Source: Planctomycetota bacterium (GTDB lineage Bacteria; Planctomycetota; Phycisphaerae; Phycisphaerales; Phycisphaeraceae). Taken from it: 61,256 nt of DNA. The notes under the pieces were generated by a model, which worked only from the letters and a program-made list of their open reading frames with translations, made no database searches and had not been told where the DNA came from. Shown one piece after another: positions 24,753 through 34,226 of this stretch. The position numbers and the translations under genes are program-made. Within the stretch, counting starts at the first letter, position 1. Each line of letters starts with the position of its first letter. The DNA lies in the NCBI GenBank assembly GCA_024279865.1, contig JAJRRC010000005.1:1-61256 (forward strand), read 5' to 3'.

Positions 24753-26631
24753 ACTTATAACGCCACAATCTTAACCGAGCGTGCCTCAAAACTCCCAAAG
24801 GGGTTACTTTGGGATGATTCACCTGAAGATCAATGGGGCTGACCAGTACAATTTGACGGTCCGGGCCATCAATCGATAGTGTAGCGAGGGCATGGTCAAG
24901 TTGCGAATGAGAAACGCCCTGAATTACACTGCGAACATAGAGTAAAAAAGTTGGGTCCAGCGGCTTGGGGTCCACATCACGCTGAATCCAAAAGGCATCT
25001 GATTTTTTCAAAAGTTCAGCCAATTGGAGCGCTTCAGGCTTACTTGCATTGACCACTGCTTGGGAGCGAGCCAGCGGAATGCACAAAATCGTTGCCATAA
25101 CGATACACCAGAAACTCCAGCAGATCACCGCCCGTCGGGGATGATGATGAATCACGCCTGCCACGGATAGCAAGGTCAACCCCACCAAAATGGCTGCAAA
25201 CGAACCAATGAATGACAGACTCAACTGGGTTTCCAAAGACGCAGGCATGTACCCCCAGGCAATCAAATCTGCCTGATGACCCAACCCCCAAGGAACCGCC
25301 ACCGACAACACCAACAACAAACCCGTATGAGGCCAACGAAGCCATCGCCATGTGCGAGGCAAATGACTCAACTGAGTCATATCCGACAAATGGTGAAAAA
25401 GCTGACCAATCGCCAAACAAATCGGCATCGTAATCGGTAAAACATCCCCCCAAACCGGCTCCAACGGCAACGGAATTAACAACAAAACCATCCCAATTGC
25501 CCAACCCGATGCCAACCACAAACTAATGCGACGGCCATGACTCGAACGACTCAACGGCTGAAAAATCACGGCCACAAGCCATAAAATCCACGGCAAAAAC
25601 AACAACCCCAACATCATCGCACGCCAGCGAACACGCGCCCAAAGAAACTCTGAATCAAGATGCTGAACCGACACAATGCTTGATATCCAATACTCCCAGA
25701 CGTGGGGATCTTGCTCATGAGCATAAATCAACCAAGGTGCCACCAACAAAACACCAATCAACAACGAGGCCAAGAGGCCTATCAAATGGCTCACCCGGTC
25801 TGGACAAAAGAGAATAATCAGGAAAATAGGCGCTAAAACCGTCACCAACGTCAGCGGACCTGCCGTGAGCGTCGCAGCCCCCAACGCCAGGCCACACCCG
25901 ATCCAGCCAAGAAACTGACGCTCCGTTGAAGGCATCGGCCGCAACGGACGAATCGCCCAGAGCGCTGCTGCAATCGCCAGCATCGCCCAGCCCACATGGA
26001 TAATCGTTGAATCCGCTGACCTCGCATAATAAATGAACGCTGGATTGGCGATCAAAATCAACGTGCTGAAAAAGGCTGTTTTTCGCCGCCCCAAAGAATG
26101 ACCCGCCCAGAAAATACCGATGATTGTCATCAAGCCAAAGGCCACCGACAACAAACGGACGCGAAGCACCATGTCCTCTGTATGACAATGTTTAGATGAA
26201 AGGCCCGTCAACGCAATCATGTGCTGCCAAGTAACCCCAGGCGGCTGATGCAAGGACGGACGACCATGCACATAAGGAATCAACGCATCGACAGACCAAC
26301 CCCGCTCAGCTGTCAATTGAGCCCAACGCTCCCATGTCTGAAAAGAACGAAGCACGACCTTGGCTTCGTGAGGAGCCACCACATCAGGCTGATCCAAATG
26401 AACCAACAACGCAGGCAAACTCACGCATAAAATCAATGCCAAAAGTAACCAGCTCTTAAAAGAACTCGTCGTCCGCTGCATGTCCCCCAATGCTCCAGCC
26501 CGCACACGCCCACCCCCCGGAAGTGCCCCCGGAAGTGCCCCCGCACCACCCTCGGGGACAGGGGATGGCTGAACTTGGCTTGGCGAGGGATTGAGCTCAT
26601 AGCACTCTCCTTTGCCAGGCGTTGCGTTCAT
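24751..26631 (-). CDS. GT39 (ArnT/PMT-like) membrane glycosyltransferase
   Basis: A polytopic enzyme of about 626 residues that would transfer a sugar from a polyprenyl phosphate on the periplasmic side. The first loop has PDVVAPHEAKVVLRSFQTWE with the acidic/His region typical of GT39, and LHQPPGVTWQHMIAL; about 12 membrane helices follow. The N-terminus is uncertain: ATG at 26631 includes a GGAGALPGALPGGG segment made of 12-bp repeats, while an ATG at 26481 would start just before the first helix and leave the repeats upstream. No convincing Shine-Dalgarno decides it. It is probably co-expressed with the downstream GT2 gene. Confidence 0.8.
   Translation of the reverse strand: MNATPGKGECYELNPSPSQVQPSPVPEGGAGALPGALPGGGRVRAGALGDMQRTTSSFKSWLLLALILCVSLPALLVHLDQPDVVAPHEAKVVLRSFQTWERWAQLTAERGWSVDALIPYVHGRPSLHQPPGVTWQHMIALTGLSSKHCHTEDMVLRVRLLSVAFGLMTIIGIFWAGHSLGRRKTAFFSTLILIANPAFIYYARSADSTIIHVGWAMLAIAAALWAIRPLRPMPSTERQFLGWIGCGLALGAATLTAGPLTLVTVLAPIFLIILFCPDRVSHLIGLLASLLIGVLLVAPWLIYAHEQDPHVWEYWISSIVSVQHLDSEFLWARVRWRAMMLGLLFLPWILWLVAVIFQPLSRSSHGRRISLWLASGWAIGMVLLLIPLPLEPVWGDVLPITMPICLAIGQLFHHLSDMTQLSHLPRTWRWLRWPHTGLLLVLSVAVPWGLGHQADLIAWGYMPASLETQLSLSFIGSFAAILVGLTLLSVAGVIHHHPRRAVICWSFWCIVMATILCIPLARSQAVVNASKPEALQLAELLKKSDAFWIQRDVDPKPLDPTFLLYVRSVIQGVSHSQLDHALATLSIDGPDRQIVLVSPIDLQVNHPKVTPLGVLRHARLRLWRYK
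26513..26557 (+). repeat. GC-rich 12-bp repeat array at the start of the GT39 gene
   Basis: CCCCCGGAAGTG repeated twice with flanking CCCC/GGGG blocks. The coding (minus) strand reads GALPGALPGGG if the longer start is used. Confidence 0.85.
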
Positions 26632-26762
26632 GGGATTTTGAGATGAAGACGAATCTTCCAAAATTATTTTTCTCCAGCGTCATCATCTTTCTCAAGGCAA
26701 TCAAAGAGATTAAGACGCGTCAAACAAGGGGACCCTGTTTCACAATAGGCCAGTTCATGGTT

Positions 26763-29078
26763 TTATTTTCGAGCCAATGCAGCTTCAAGCCGCTGCATCT
26801 GAGATTTGATTCGTGTGTTCCTCGCTTCATTGAGCAATCGTTGGCCAAACCGAATTTCATAAAACACTTCCGTGAGTACGACCACTGGATTAAACCGCAT
26901 GGGATTTGCCGCAGCCAATTCACGTGAAAAGTCCAGCGGGCTTTGCCAGAGCGGACGAATATAGCCATGACGTTCAAGCATATCGAGCATGGTCAGATAC
27001 CATTTGAGTCGCTTGGCCAAAGCTTTGCGTTCTTTACGTGACAAGCGTTGTAATTGCAGAGCTGTCAATCGCCGTTTTCGCATGATTAAGGAATGCGTCA
27101 AGCTGGACAAGCCGACGATAATGAAAAAGCCGATGGTTCCCATCATGACATAGCTGAGTTGATCAAGCATCAACATTTTAGGAATGCCTTTAAGCCATTT
27201 TACGATTTTATCGATTCTCGAAACACCCGTGCGTGTGGCTGCTTGAAGGGAGTGTGTGGTCTCTTTGAGCATTTCTTCTTGTTTTTTTGCATCAAAAGAA
27301 ACCACTTTGGAAACCCAGAGAAATTCCATGTGTTCATAAAGTTCACGCATCCCTGACAACCATGAGTCCGGTGCAGCATGTTCTCTTGCCACGGCATCAG
27401 GAGGCGTGGCATCAAAAGGCAGCCATCCCCGTCCCGGGCAATAAATTTCTGTCCATGCGTGGGCATTGGATTGCCTCACGACGTAATAGCCTCCAATTCG
27501 GTTGTATTCACCAGCCCGATAGCCCGTGATCAAACGAGCCCGGATGCCAATGGATCTCGCCATGGCTGCCAAGCCAGAGGCAAAGAGTTCACAATGGCCA
27601 CTCTTGGTTGATAATAAAAATTTTGAGATTGGTTGGCGGTTGGCACTATTGCTCGGCGATTCGAGGTCATAACGGAAGTTATCCCGCAAATATTTGCTCA
27701 GCAGTTGAGCCACCTCAAGGGTCTGATCTGCCGTCAAATCTTTCAGCGGTCCTTTGAACCCTTGCGTGCGAAGCACCCGGCGGGTGTGTTTTGACAAAAT
27801 CGCCCGTTGGTGTTTATCAGGCCAACCAGCAGCGTAAGATTTGACCATTTTTCGAGCTCGAGGGCGACGTTGTTCCTGCGACCTTGTCAGGTAAGCACTC
27901 TCTGATAAATCTGCCATGTACGCTTCTTCAAAGCCAACCGGAAAAGCAAGAGGTGATCGAAGCGAATAATTTAACGTGCCATAAAATTTAGAGGAAACTC
28001 GAATCTGAAAATCGCGTTTATTAAAAACCACTTTGGTCAGTTGATCGCTCTGGAAAAAAATCGGGGGATATTGTGCCAACGTAAAAAGATGCTGGTGGTC
28101 TGACCCGCGAATCGCAATATTTGCTTCGAGCACGGGCATCGTTTGCTGCCCCGCAAGCAACTCAAGCCCCCCAGGTGGAAGCTTGATTATCACGTCACCA
28201 CGCGAAATAGAACCACTGCGCGTCCAGGTGCGTGAGGAACTGCTGTATCGATCCAAGGCTGCCCCACGAAGCAAAAAGGCGTGATCAGAACCTTGAACCG
28301 CAACCCCGTTCTCCTCCAACTTCACATACATCACCGGCGTGCGAGGACCATCATTAATCGGCTTGCCATCAAGTGTGATTTTAGAATTAAAACCCGATTG
28401 ACTCCCCGCCAAACCCGCACCAAGTGTCGGATGCATCCGAGACTCGCCCGAGCGAGGCATCACCATAAACACCACCGCCCCGATCCACGCGCAACCAATA
28501 CCAATCACCAAAGCAAAAAGACGGAAATGCCATCGATGACCACGGCAAACCACCGCTTTGGGACGAGGCAAAGGAACCTCCGCAGGCACAGCCTTTTGAT
28601 TAGCCTCGAGAACTTGATCACTGGTTGCCTTGAGATGAAACAAAATCAGCGTAAACAAGGCCATGACGCAATAGACAATGAGTAAAATCCCAAAGACCAT
28701 CGATACCGTAATCACACTGGCACCGGTCATAATCATGAGACTTAAAACCAAAATCTCGCCATATTCGCGGTTATCCTTTTTGGCATAGAGCAACAAAATT
28801 TGAAGCCAAATGGTGAAATGGCACATCACCACAATGACCTGCCCTTTTTGCCAGGCTAATTCAAAACCCAGCCCAGCCACCGCGATCATCGCGCCCAGAA
28901 TAATCATCCATTGAGGTAACGGCTTGCCCGTCGGGCCTTCGACGACATACCAACTCAACGCGCCCAAGGAGCCAGCCACGAGCAACAGGCCTGGATTAGA
29001 TTCTGCCATGCAAAAGGCGACAATCCCCAAGAGAACCTGAGCAAAGACCATTCGTCGAAATAAGAAAATCAAACCCAT
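26763..29078 (-). CDS. TgpA-like transglutaminase-domain membrane protein
   Basis: A 771-residue protein with an N-terminal group of 5-6 membrane helices (about 1-200), a periplasmic transglutaminase-like domain (about 470-560) and one further helix near 640, the layout of TgpA. The catalytic triad is visible: Cys in STKSGHCELFASGLAAMARS, His in VRQSNAHAWTEIYCPG, Asp in GWLPFDATPP. It starts six bases after the DUF58 gene, its usual partner. There is no Shine-Dalgarno, so translation is probably coupled. Substrate is unknown. Confidence 0.9.
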   Translation of the reverse strand: MGLIFLFRRMVFAQVLLGIVAFCMAESNPGLLLVAGSLGALSWYVVEGPTGKPLPQWMIILGAMIAVAGLGFELAWQKGQVIVVMCHFTIWLQILLLYAKKDNREYGEILVLSLMIMTGASVITVSMVFGILLIVYCVMALFTLILFHLKATSDQVLEANQKAVPAEVPLPRPKAVVCRGHRWHFRLFALVIGIGCAWIGAVVFMVMPRSGESRMHPTLGAGLAGSQSGFNSKITLDGKPINDGPRTPVMYVKLEENGVAVQGSDHAFLLRGAALDRYSSSSRTWTRSGSISRGDVIIKLPPGGLELLAGQQTMPVLEANIAIRGSDHQHLFTLAQYPPIFFQSDQLTKVVFNKRDFQIRVSSKFYGTLNYSLRSPLAFPVGFEEAYMADLSESAYLTRSQEQRRPRARKMVKSYAAGWPDKHQRAILSKHTRRVLRTQGFKGPLKDLTADQTLEVAQLLSKYLRDNFRYDLESPSNSANRQPISKFLLSTKSGHCELFASGLAAMARSIGIRARLITGYRAGEYNRIGGYYVVRQSNAHAWTEIYCPGRGWLPFDATPPDAVAREHAAPDSWLSGMRELYEHMEFLWVSKVVSFDAKKQEEMLKETTHSLQAATRTGVSRIDKIVKWLKGIPKMLMLDQLSYVMMGTIGFFIIVGLSSLTHSLIMRKRRLTALQLQRLSRKERKALAKRLKWYLTMLDMLERHGYIRPLWQSPLDFSRELAAANPMRFNPVVVLTEVFYEIRFGQRLLNEARNTRIKSQMQRLEAALARK

Positions 29079-29084
29079 AGGAGG

Positions 29085-30371
29085 TTACACTTTTTCTTTC
29101 TGAAATTCTTCTCGATGACTCGCTGCCATCACGCGACGCGACAACGCATTGTTGACACCCTCTTTGAATTGCTCAACGTACTGCGTCATCTCATCCACAC
29201 GCAACACCTGCGTCGTAGGCCCACTGACAATGGCGCTCTGAGGCCCTGCTTGAATGACCACCGACGGGATAAAATTCAATGTAGGAACCGCTTCCGTATC
29301 TAAAAAAGAAAGATCCAATTGTGCCAAAGCTTCCAAAATACGCGTGCGGTGAGGCAAACTGTGATGAACACCAAAAGGAACACACGGGACCCCCGCCACT
29401 GTCACGCCGATTTGATAGCCATGTAGATAGGCATCACAGACCAAAGAGGCCGCCAAGCTAATTGCTTGTTCGATCAACTGGGTATCAGGAGACGGAGCGT
29501 GGGTCGAGGACTGCCAGAAACCAAACCCACGCTTCACCACGGACCCCTCAAAAGAGGTCAGGTCCAGCACCAGCGTAATTTTCGGCGGGCTGGGCTGAGT
29601 CATTTCCCTTGAAACCAATTTCGTGGTGCGGGCTGAACGTTTCCAGTCGATCATTTTCAAGCTATCGCCTGCACGGTATTCACGTAGGCCGAAGAATTCT
29701 TCCTGTCCCCCTGCACGTTGGAGCTTCTTGCGGCCGTGCGGATCTGCATTGCTCAGGTGATACAACATGCGGCGATTAATTCGCAATAATTTGGGATAAA
29801 TCAACATCGACTGAGGCTGCTCAAACTCGCGCAACCACCGAACCACCCCAAAGGGATAGGCTGAATAAATCTGGATCTTTTCAAAGTGCAACCGTCCCCG
29901 TCTCAACGGCCAGCAAGGCGCTTCAGCCTGAACATGTTGATTGGGGCCCAAGTGCAGCACCCAGCCGTGCGGACGTCCTTTGAGTTGGGCGGGTTCATCG
30001 ACGAGGGGGCCGGTTTTTTTCCAGCCGTGATTGCCCTTGCCCCACGTTTCACGAATAACCAGAGAAAACGCGGGCATCCAACGTTTGGGATTGGTGATTT
30101 GATAGCGAATGGCCGTTGATTCATCTGCCACGCCATGACTGGGTAGCACACGAATCACGGTAATTCCCCGCATGGTTTGCCAGGAAACAAAAGTTGAAAC
30201 AAGCAAGGCACCGACGAGCAAACCAAATCCGCCGTAGAGCAACGGCGCATCAGAATAATACGCCACCCCCAAAAACAAGATCGCCACCACCACGAACATG
30301 GTCCCACCTGGGCCAAAGTGGACCCGGGTGCGAGATCGAAGCATTTGGTTGGAAGCGACTGCAGAAGGCAT
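29085..30371 (-). CDS. DUF58-domain protein
   Basis: About 428 residues with two N-terminal membrane helices (MFVVVAILFLGVAYYSDAPL; GFGLLVGALLVSTFV) and a DUF58 domain with the signature EFFGLREYRAGDSLKMIDWK followed by RSARTTKLVSREM and a VWA-like ITLVLDLTSFEG. Genes of this kind accompany MoxR ATPases and TgpA proteins; here only the TgpA-like partner is next door. I prefer ATG at 30371 over a TTG at 30395. The molecular role is not established. Confidence 0.87.
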   Translation of the reverse strand: MPSAVASNQMLRSRTRVHFGPGGTMFVVVAILFLGVAYYSDAPLLYGGFGLLVGALLVSTFVSWQTMRGITVIRVLPSHGVADESTAIRYQITNPKRWMPAFSLVIRETWGKGNHGWKKTGPLVDEPAQLKGRPHGWVLHLGPNQHVQAEAPCWPLRRGRLHFEKIQIYSAYPFGVVRWLREFEQPQSMLIYPKLLRINRRMLYHLSNADPHGRKKLQRAGGQEEFFGLREYRAGDSLKMIDWKRSARTTKLVSREMTQPSPPKITLVLDLTSFEGSVVKRGFGFWQSSTHAPSPDTQLIEQAISLAASLVCDAYLHGYQIGVTVAGVPCVPFGVHHSLPHRTRILEALAQLDLSFLDTEAVPTLNFIPSVVIQAGPQSAIVSGPTTQVLRVDEMTQYVEQFKEGVNNALSRRVMAASHREEFQKEKV

Positions 30372-30409
30372 TCGTTTTCTCACGATTAAAATCAAACGTT
30401 CATCACTGG

Positions 30410-30922
30410 CTACTGACCTAAAAACCGATCCTTGAACTTCAAGGTTTCGCCGAGAATATCCTCAGGCGGGCTGGGATCACCCCGACCTGCAGCGCCAGGC
30501 CTCAATGTAATCAAAAGCATTTTACCCGCCATCGGAAGTTTAAGGGTCCGCCACAGGTTTCGATGTCCCTTGGCAGTGACAATCAAACCTAAATTATATT
30601 CTTGAAAACGGCCTGCCCCCAAGGCATCCACGCCCATCTGAAAGCGGCCCTGTGAATCAGTCTGGACGGTACCCAGTCTTTGTGGAGAGATCGAATTCGG
30701 ATCCAAAACCAATTCCACCGAAGCGCCCGCAAGTCCTGCATCCTCAAAACGAACGTCATTGGCGTTTGCAATCACCACAGCAGCCCCGGGCCCTGTCATC
30801 ACCGTGCCACGCAATTCATAAGGCGAGCAACCATGACAAACCAACATCAAAAGAACAACCACTGCCAGTGAATGATAGCTGGCAAGCCGTTGTGGACCCC
30901 AAGATTCGCGTAACTGGCGCAT
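30410..30922 (-). CDS. Predicted lipoprotein with carboxypeptidase-regulatory-like fold
   Basis: 170 residues. A signal sequence (SLAVVVLLMLVCHGC) ends in a Cys that may be lipidated, though the lipobox is poor. The remainder is a beta-rich domain with SVELVLDPNS and TVQTDSQGRFQMGVDALGAG, typical of carboxypeptidase-regulatory-like or transthyretin-like beta sandwiches. GGAGG lies 11 bases before the ATG and overlaps the scpB stop, so the two genes are translated together. Confidence 0.65.
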   Translation of the reverse strand: MRQLRESWGPQRLASYHSLAVVVLLMLVCHGCSPYELRGTVMTGPGAAVVIANANDVRFEDAGLAGASVELVLDPNSISPQRLGTVQTDSQGRFQMGVDALGAGRFQEYNLGLIVTAKGHRNLWRTLKLPMAGKMLLITLRPGAAGRGDPSPPEDILGETLKFKDRFLGQ

Positions 30923-30928
30923 CAAATG

Positions 30929-31816
30929 CTAGACCTCCGAAACAGGTTTCTCTGCAGACTGATCTTCGGGAGAAACATTTTCATTTGACACTGAAGAAAC
31001 TTCGTCTGAAATGGTTTTTTGTTCCTCTGGCAAAACAGCTGCCGCATCCAACGCCTGCGTGTTTGGGTCTTGGGAAGGCACGGCTGCATTTTCATCCAAA
31101 GCCCCGCCTTGGGCATCTGAAGATGTGGCGGGAGAATCTTTGGGAGAATCCGAGGCACCTTCCGAGGAGGCCACTGAATCTTCCGGCGGAATTTCCAGGG
31201 ACACTTTCGGGGGGGATTTTTTGGGAGGTGAGGTGCGTAACTCGCGGGCATTGGGAAGATCTTTGAGACCCGCCAAGCCAAACACTTCTAAGAAAGCTTT
31301 GGTCGTGCCATAGAGCATGGGACGACCGATGTCTTCAGCCCGTCCCACGATTTTCACAAGATGTCGTTCCATGAGGCTGCGAACCATTTCACCACTGGCT
31401 ACGCCACGAATGGTTTCGATTTCAGCTCGAAGCACCGGTTGTTTGTAGGCAATAATGGCCAAGGTTTCCATGGCGGCGGGGCTGAGCTTGTTGCTCTGGC
31501 GTGTTTTGTGCAAGGAGGACAAGACCTCGGCATACTCTGGGAGGCTGACGATTTGCCAACCGCCTGCGAGTTTTTCGATTCGGAAGCTGCGGCCGGTCTG
31601 TTGGTATATTTCGTTGAGTGAGGTGATGGCGGCGGTGACTTGGCTGGCTGCCATGTTGCCGAGGACTTCCCCCAGCCGAGCAGATCCAATCGCCCGGTCC
31701 GTCGTCATCAGAGCAGCTTCCACACGCAGCGAAAAATTCGCTGGCACAGCATTCTCATTATCCAAATGTTCAACCTCGCTCACTTGCGGCGGCGAGGCAA
31801 TGGGTTCATCTGTCAT
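30929..31816 (-). CDS. scpB: Segregation and condensation protein B (ScpB)
   Basis: ScpB is the kleisin-associated winged-helix subunit of the SMC condensin. The core (about 25-195) has RVEAALMTTDRAIGSARLGE, the KLSPAAMETLAIIAYKQPVL signature and IRGVASGEMVRSLMERHLVK, ending GTTKAFLEVFGLAGLKDLP. A hydrophilic, acidic tail of about 100 residues follows; its start (PPKVSLEIPPED) is encoded by drifted 12-bp units. ScpA is not in the window. I prefer ATG at 31816: TATAAT lies seven bases upstream and there is no Shine-Dalgarno, suggesting a leaderless mRNA. Confidence 0.92.
   Translation of the reverse strand: MTDEPIASPPQVSEVEHLDNENAVPANFSLRVEAALMTTDRAIGSARLGEVLGNMAASQVTAAITSLNEIYQQTGRSFRIEKLAGGWQIVSLPEYAEVLSSLHKTRQSNKLSPAAMETLAIIAYKQPVLRAEIETIRGVASGEMVRSLMERHLVKIVGRAEDIGRPMLYGTTKAFLEVFGLAGLKDLPNARELRTSPPKKSPPKVSLEIPPEDSVASSEGASDSPKDSPATSSDAQGGALDENAAVPSQDPNTQALDAAAVLPEEQKTISDEVSSVSNENVSPEDQSAEKPVSEV
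31181..31218 (-). repeat. Decayed 12-bp repeat units in the scpB tail
   Basis: On the coding strand three successive 12-base units can be read (CCCCCGAAAGTG, TCCCTGGAAATT, CCGCCGGAAGAT), giving PPKVSLEIPPED. The resemblance to the family unit is clear but imperfect. Confidence 0.5.
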
Positions 31817-31967
31817 GGCAACCATTATACGCAAAAGCACTTGATGCTAAAAGAATCCCATGTATTTGCACTGGGATGACAAAACAAGCATCAAAAAAAT
31901 ATCTAAAAAACGTCCAAAAGCTCAAAGGCCAAAGGTCAAAGCATGCACAAAAAAATTCAGGGAGGTG

Positions 31968-32495
31968 TTATCCCTGACGTTGACAGCGAAAATCACTTAA
32001 TGTCCACACATAACGTGAACGCTTGGCTTTAAAGCTGACATAGCCCTGTTCGCAAAAAAATTTCAAAGGTTCAATGGCATCAGTCAGTTCACGCGAGAAG
32101 GGAATTCGGAATTTGCCGAGTTCTTTAATCTGATCACCCATGACTTCTTTGGCGGAATCGAGGATTCGGGTGACATTTGAAAGGCTTGGCGTGGCAAAAT
32201 ACAGAATGCCGTCGGGATTCAAAAAGTCGGCCACACGCTCAAACAAGCGGATGACCACGGACGCGCCATCTTCCCTGCCGGTGTTCACCGAGGGAGGGTA
32301 CCAGCCAGCAACCCGGCCGGGCAGTTCGGCAATACCAGACACATCGTTCACGACAATATCGAATTTCATGCCTTTAACGGGTGCAAACAAGTCGCCGTTG
32401 CGGACGGTAATCACATCTTGAAGATTCAAGCGGTTGACGTTCTGCTGGGCCAATTCACAGTCACCAATCTGATATGTTTCAAGCGATTCGGACAT
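31968..32495 (-). pseudogene. 5'-truncated class I methyltransferase
   Basis: The preserved part resembles a small-domain (MTS-type) SAM methyltransferase: DCELAQQNVNRLNLQDVITV is the motif II/III region and KFDIVVNDVSGIAELPGRV the motif IV region, followed by FLNPDGILYFATPSLSNVTR. The glycine-rich motif I that binds SAM, which should precede, is absent; upstream sequence instead runs into the end of the GH10-like gene. From ATG 32495 the protein would be 175 residues. It is either a beheaded pseudogene or a divergent protein without cofactor binding. I cannot name the substrate. Confidence 0.6.
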
Positions 32496-32566
32496 TATCG
32501 TTGTTTTAACTCCAAGCCAAATAAAAGCGTCGATGGTAACCGCAACTGCCTTTAAGTCCAAATAGT

Positions 32567-33883
32567 TCAGTCTGATAACGGCTCCAAAGAAACCGCCAAC
32601 GGCCCCACCACCACCAACCGTCGACGCGGGTCCGCAGAGAGATACAAACTCGTCCAAACAATTTGCCCATCAGGCAAAATCGCACTTATGTCGTACAAGC
32701 CTGTAAAAGCCCGCGTTTGCACATTGCCTCGCTCATCTGTTTGAGCGGTGAAGTCCGACCACCAGACCTTGCGAAACAAATGGTCGATTTGCTGACCGGC
32801 AACCGTCACAGTGCCAGTGGAATCAATCAGCCCTGATTCTGAAAAATCCAGCCAAATGCCCTGCACCATCGACGATTCAAACAACAACTCCATCGCCAAT
32901 GACATGTCCGAGGCCACCTGCTTCGGTGTCGAAGCATCCGTGGTCAAAGACCGAATCCACAAAGGACAGTCCAAACTACTTAACCAACTCAAAGCTTTAC
33001 TCAACCGAGGACGTGTCACCGGACTACGCAAGCGTATCCCCAACGCCAAAGCGTCCAACGGCACAAAAGCCTGCTTCAAAGCAGCCACCTGCTGAATCAC
33101 CTTGGGAATCCGACCCGGAGCAGTCACATCTTCCATCCCAATAGCAAACCCCCCGGTTCCCCCGGCTCCCCCGGCTGCCTGAATCGCCCCTGCCTGTTCA
33201 AACAGACGACGAAGCATCACGGTACTGAGACGATTCTCAATAAAATGGCCATCAAGGACATCTGTATAAAGGTCAAAGCCCGACACTTGCCGCCCCACTC
33301 GATTGAGCAAGCTGCGTACATGCAGACCCAACGCGGCCTCTAGATCACGTCGACCCAGTGAAGTCACCCAATCCACTTGCCGATCGGTGCGAGCACTAAA
33401 AACCGAGCCCCACTGAACGTCCAGCCCATGCTCCCTTGCAAAATCCAACCACCGATCCGTGGCCTGGAACTTCTGATTACCCAAAAAGGGTTCAATGTAA
33501 TCCCAACGTCCTAAATAGTTTAAATTCACACTATTGACACATCGCCACAACGGCAGCGTCTGCCAATTGTCTGGAAATTCAAAAGCACCACCACCCTCAG
33601 GCAACGTCAAGCCAAATGTGAAAGCATGACGCCGCTGCTTGATACGAACCTTCGCTCCCGAAACAGGATTGCCAGCCTGATCCACCACTATCACCTGTAA
33701 CAAACGACGGTGATTCCCCCCGGAAGTGTCAGAAGTGTTCTTGCGAAACCCGCCCCCCGGTTCCCCCCCGGAAACTCCCCCGGAAACTCCCCCGGAAGCT
33801 CCCCCGCCCAACGCCACCCCAACGAACAGTATGACCCAAAGGGGAACGAAACGAAAAATGAAAAACAAGCGTGATCCAAGCAT
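32567..33883 (-). CDS. GH10-like glycoside hydrolase-fold protein, probably non-catalytic
   Basis: 438 residues with a signal peptide (FVPLWVILFVGVALGGG), a repeat-derived Gly/Ser segment (GASGGVSGGVSGGEPGGG), a beta domain (LQVIVVDQAGNPVSGAKVRI; RRHAFTFGLTLPEG) and a TIM-barrel-like region starting VNLNYLGRWDYIEPFLG, typical of planctomycete GH10-like proteins. The barrel position where GH10 has the acid/base Glu in a W-D-V-x-N-E motif reads FDLYTDVLDGHF, without Glu, so xylanase activity is doubtful. A second Gly-rich insertion (AAGGAGGTGGF) lies mid-protein. Assignment to GH10 rests on overall pattern and is moderate. Confidence 0.6.
   Translation of the reverse strand: MLGSRLFFIFRFVPLWVILFVGVALGGGASGGVSGGVSGGEPGGGFRKNTSDTSGGNHRRLLQVIVVDQAGNPVSGAKVRIKQRRHAFTFGLTLPEGGGAFEFPDNWQTLPLWRCVNSVNLNYLGRWDYIEPFLGNQKFQATDRWLDFAREHGLDVQWGSVFSARTDRQVDWVTSLGRRDLEAALGLHVRSLLNRVGRQVSGFDLYTDVLDGHFIENRLSTVMLRRLFEQAGAIQAAGGAGGTGGFAIGMEDVTAPGRIPKVIQQVAALKQAFVPLDALALGIRLRSPVTRPRLSKALSWLSSLDCPLWIRSLTTDASTPKQVASDMSLAMELLFESSMVQGIWLDFSESGLIDSTGTVTVAGQQIDHLFRKVWWSDFTAQTDERGNVQTRAFTGLYDISAILPDGQIVWTSLYLSADPRRRLVVVGPLAVSLEPLSD
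33149..33177 (+). repeat. Short GC-rich repeat in the GH10-like gene
   Basis: CCCCCCGGTTCCCCCGGCTC continuing CCCCGGCTG, with a 9-bp unit, encodes AAGGAGGTGG on the minus strand. It resembles the 12-bp family but with a shorter unit, still a multiple of three. Confidence 0.6.
33714..33809 (+). repeat. GC-rich 12-bp repeat array in the signal-peptide-proximal part of the GH10-like gene
   Basis: Begins CCCCCCGGAAGTGTCAGAAG and ends with three units of the form AACTCCCCCGGA. The coding strand gives GGASGGVSGGVSGGEPGG between the signal peptide and the first domain. Confidence 0.85.
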
Positions 33884-34226
33884 CTACACAGTTTATCGAC
33901 AAATGCCATGGAAGTGACCCCCTGTCAGTATAAAAAGGTGTAAGTAAACCCCATATCCGGCCCTTCGGCAGACCTCAGAGCTCGGCGTTGTGATTATCAC
34001 ACGCTTAATGAAGTTCCCATCCTCACACACCAAATATCCAAGGAGCCCCGAAGTAGAGAACCCAAAGCAAGATCAAAGAAAACATTTGATACTTCCGGGG
34101 AACATCCGAGGGGGGCTTCCGGGGGGGGCTTGGCGTTTTTATGCTTCAAAAAGGGTTCTGGGTGAACCGGACCCCTGCCTGCTGCGTATCAATAGATATA
34201 GATAGACTTCATTTGGGAACTCGAAA
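33884..34226. other. Intergenic region with two repeat types
   Basis: 343 bases without a gene. 33953-34007 is a copy of the TTCGG-type intergenic element also found near 37.36 and 47.24 kb. 34091-34132 is a G-rich member of the GC repeat family with irregular units (ACTTCCGGGG). The last 20 bases hold a GGGA ribosome site for the P-type ATPase. Confidence 0.6.
33953..34007 (+). repeat. TTCGG-type intergenic element, copy A
   Basis: Shares ATCCGG..CTTCGG..GACCTCAGA..CTCGGCGTTGTGAT.ATC with the copies at 37325 and 47198. It lies 220 bases before the P-type ATPase gene. Confidence 0.6.
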
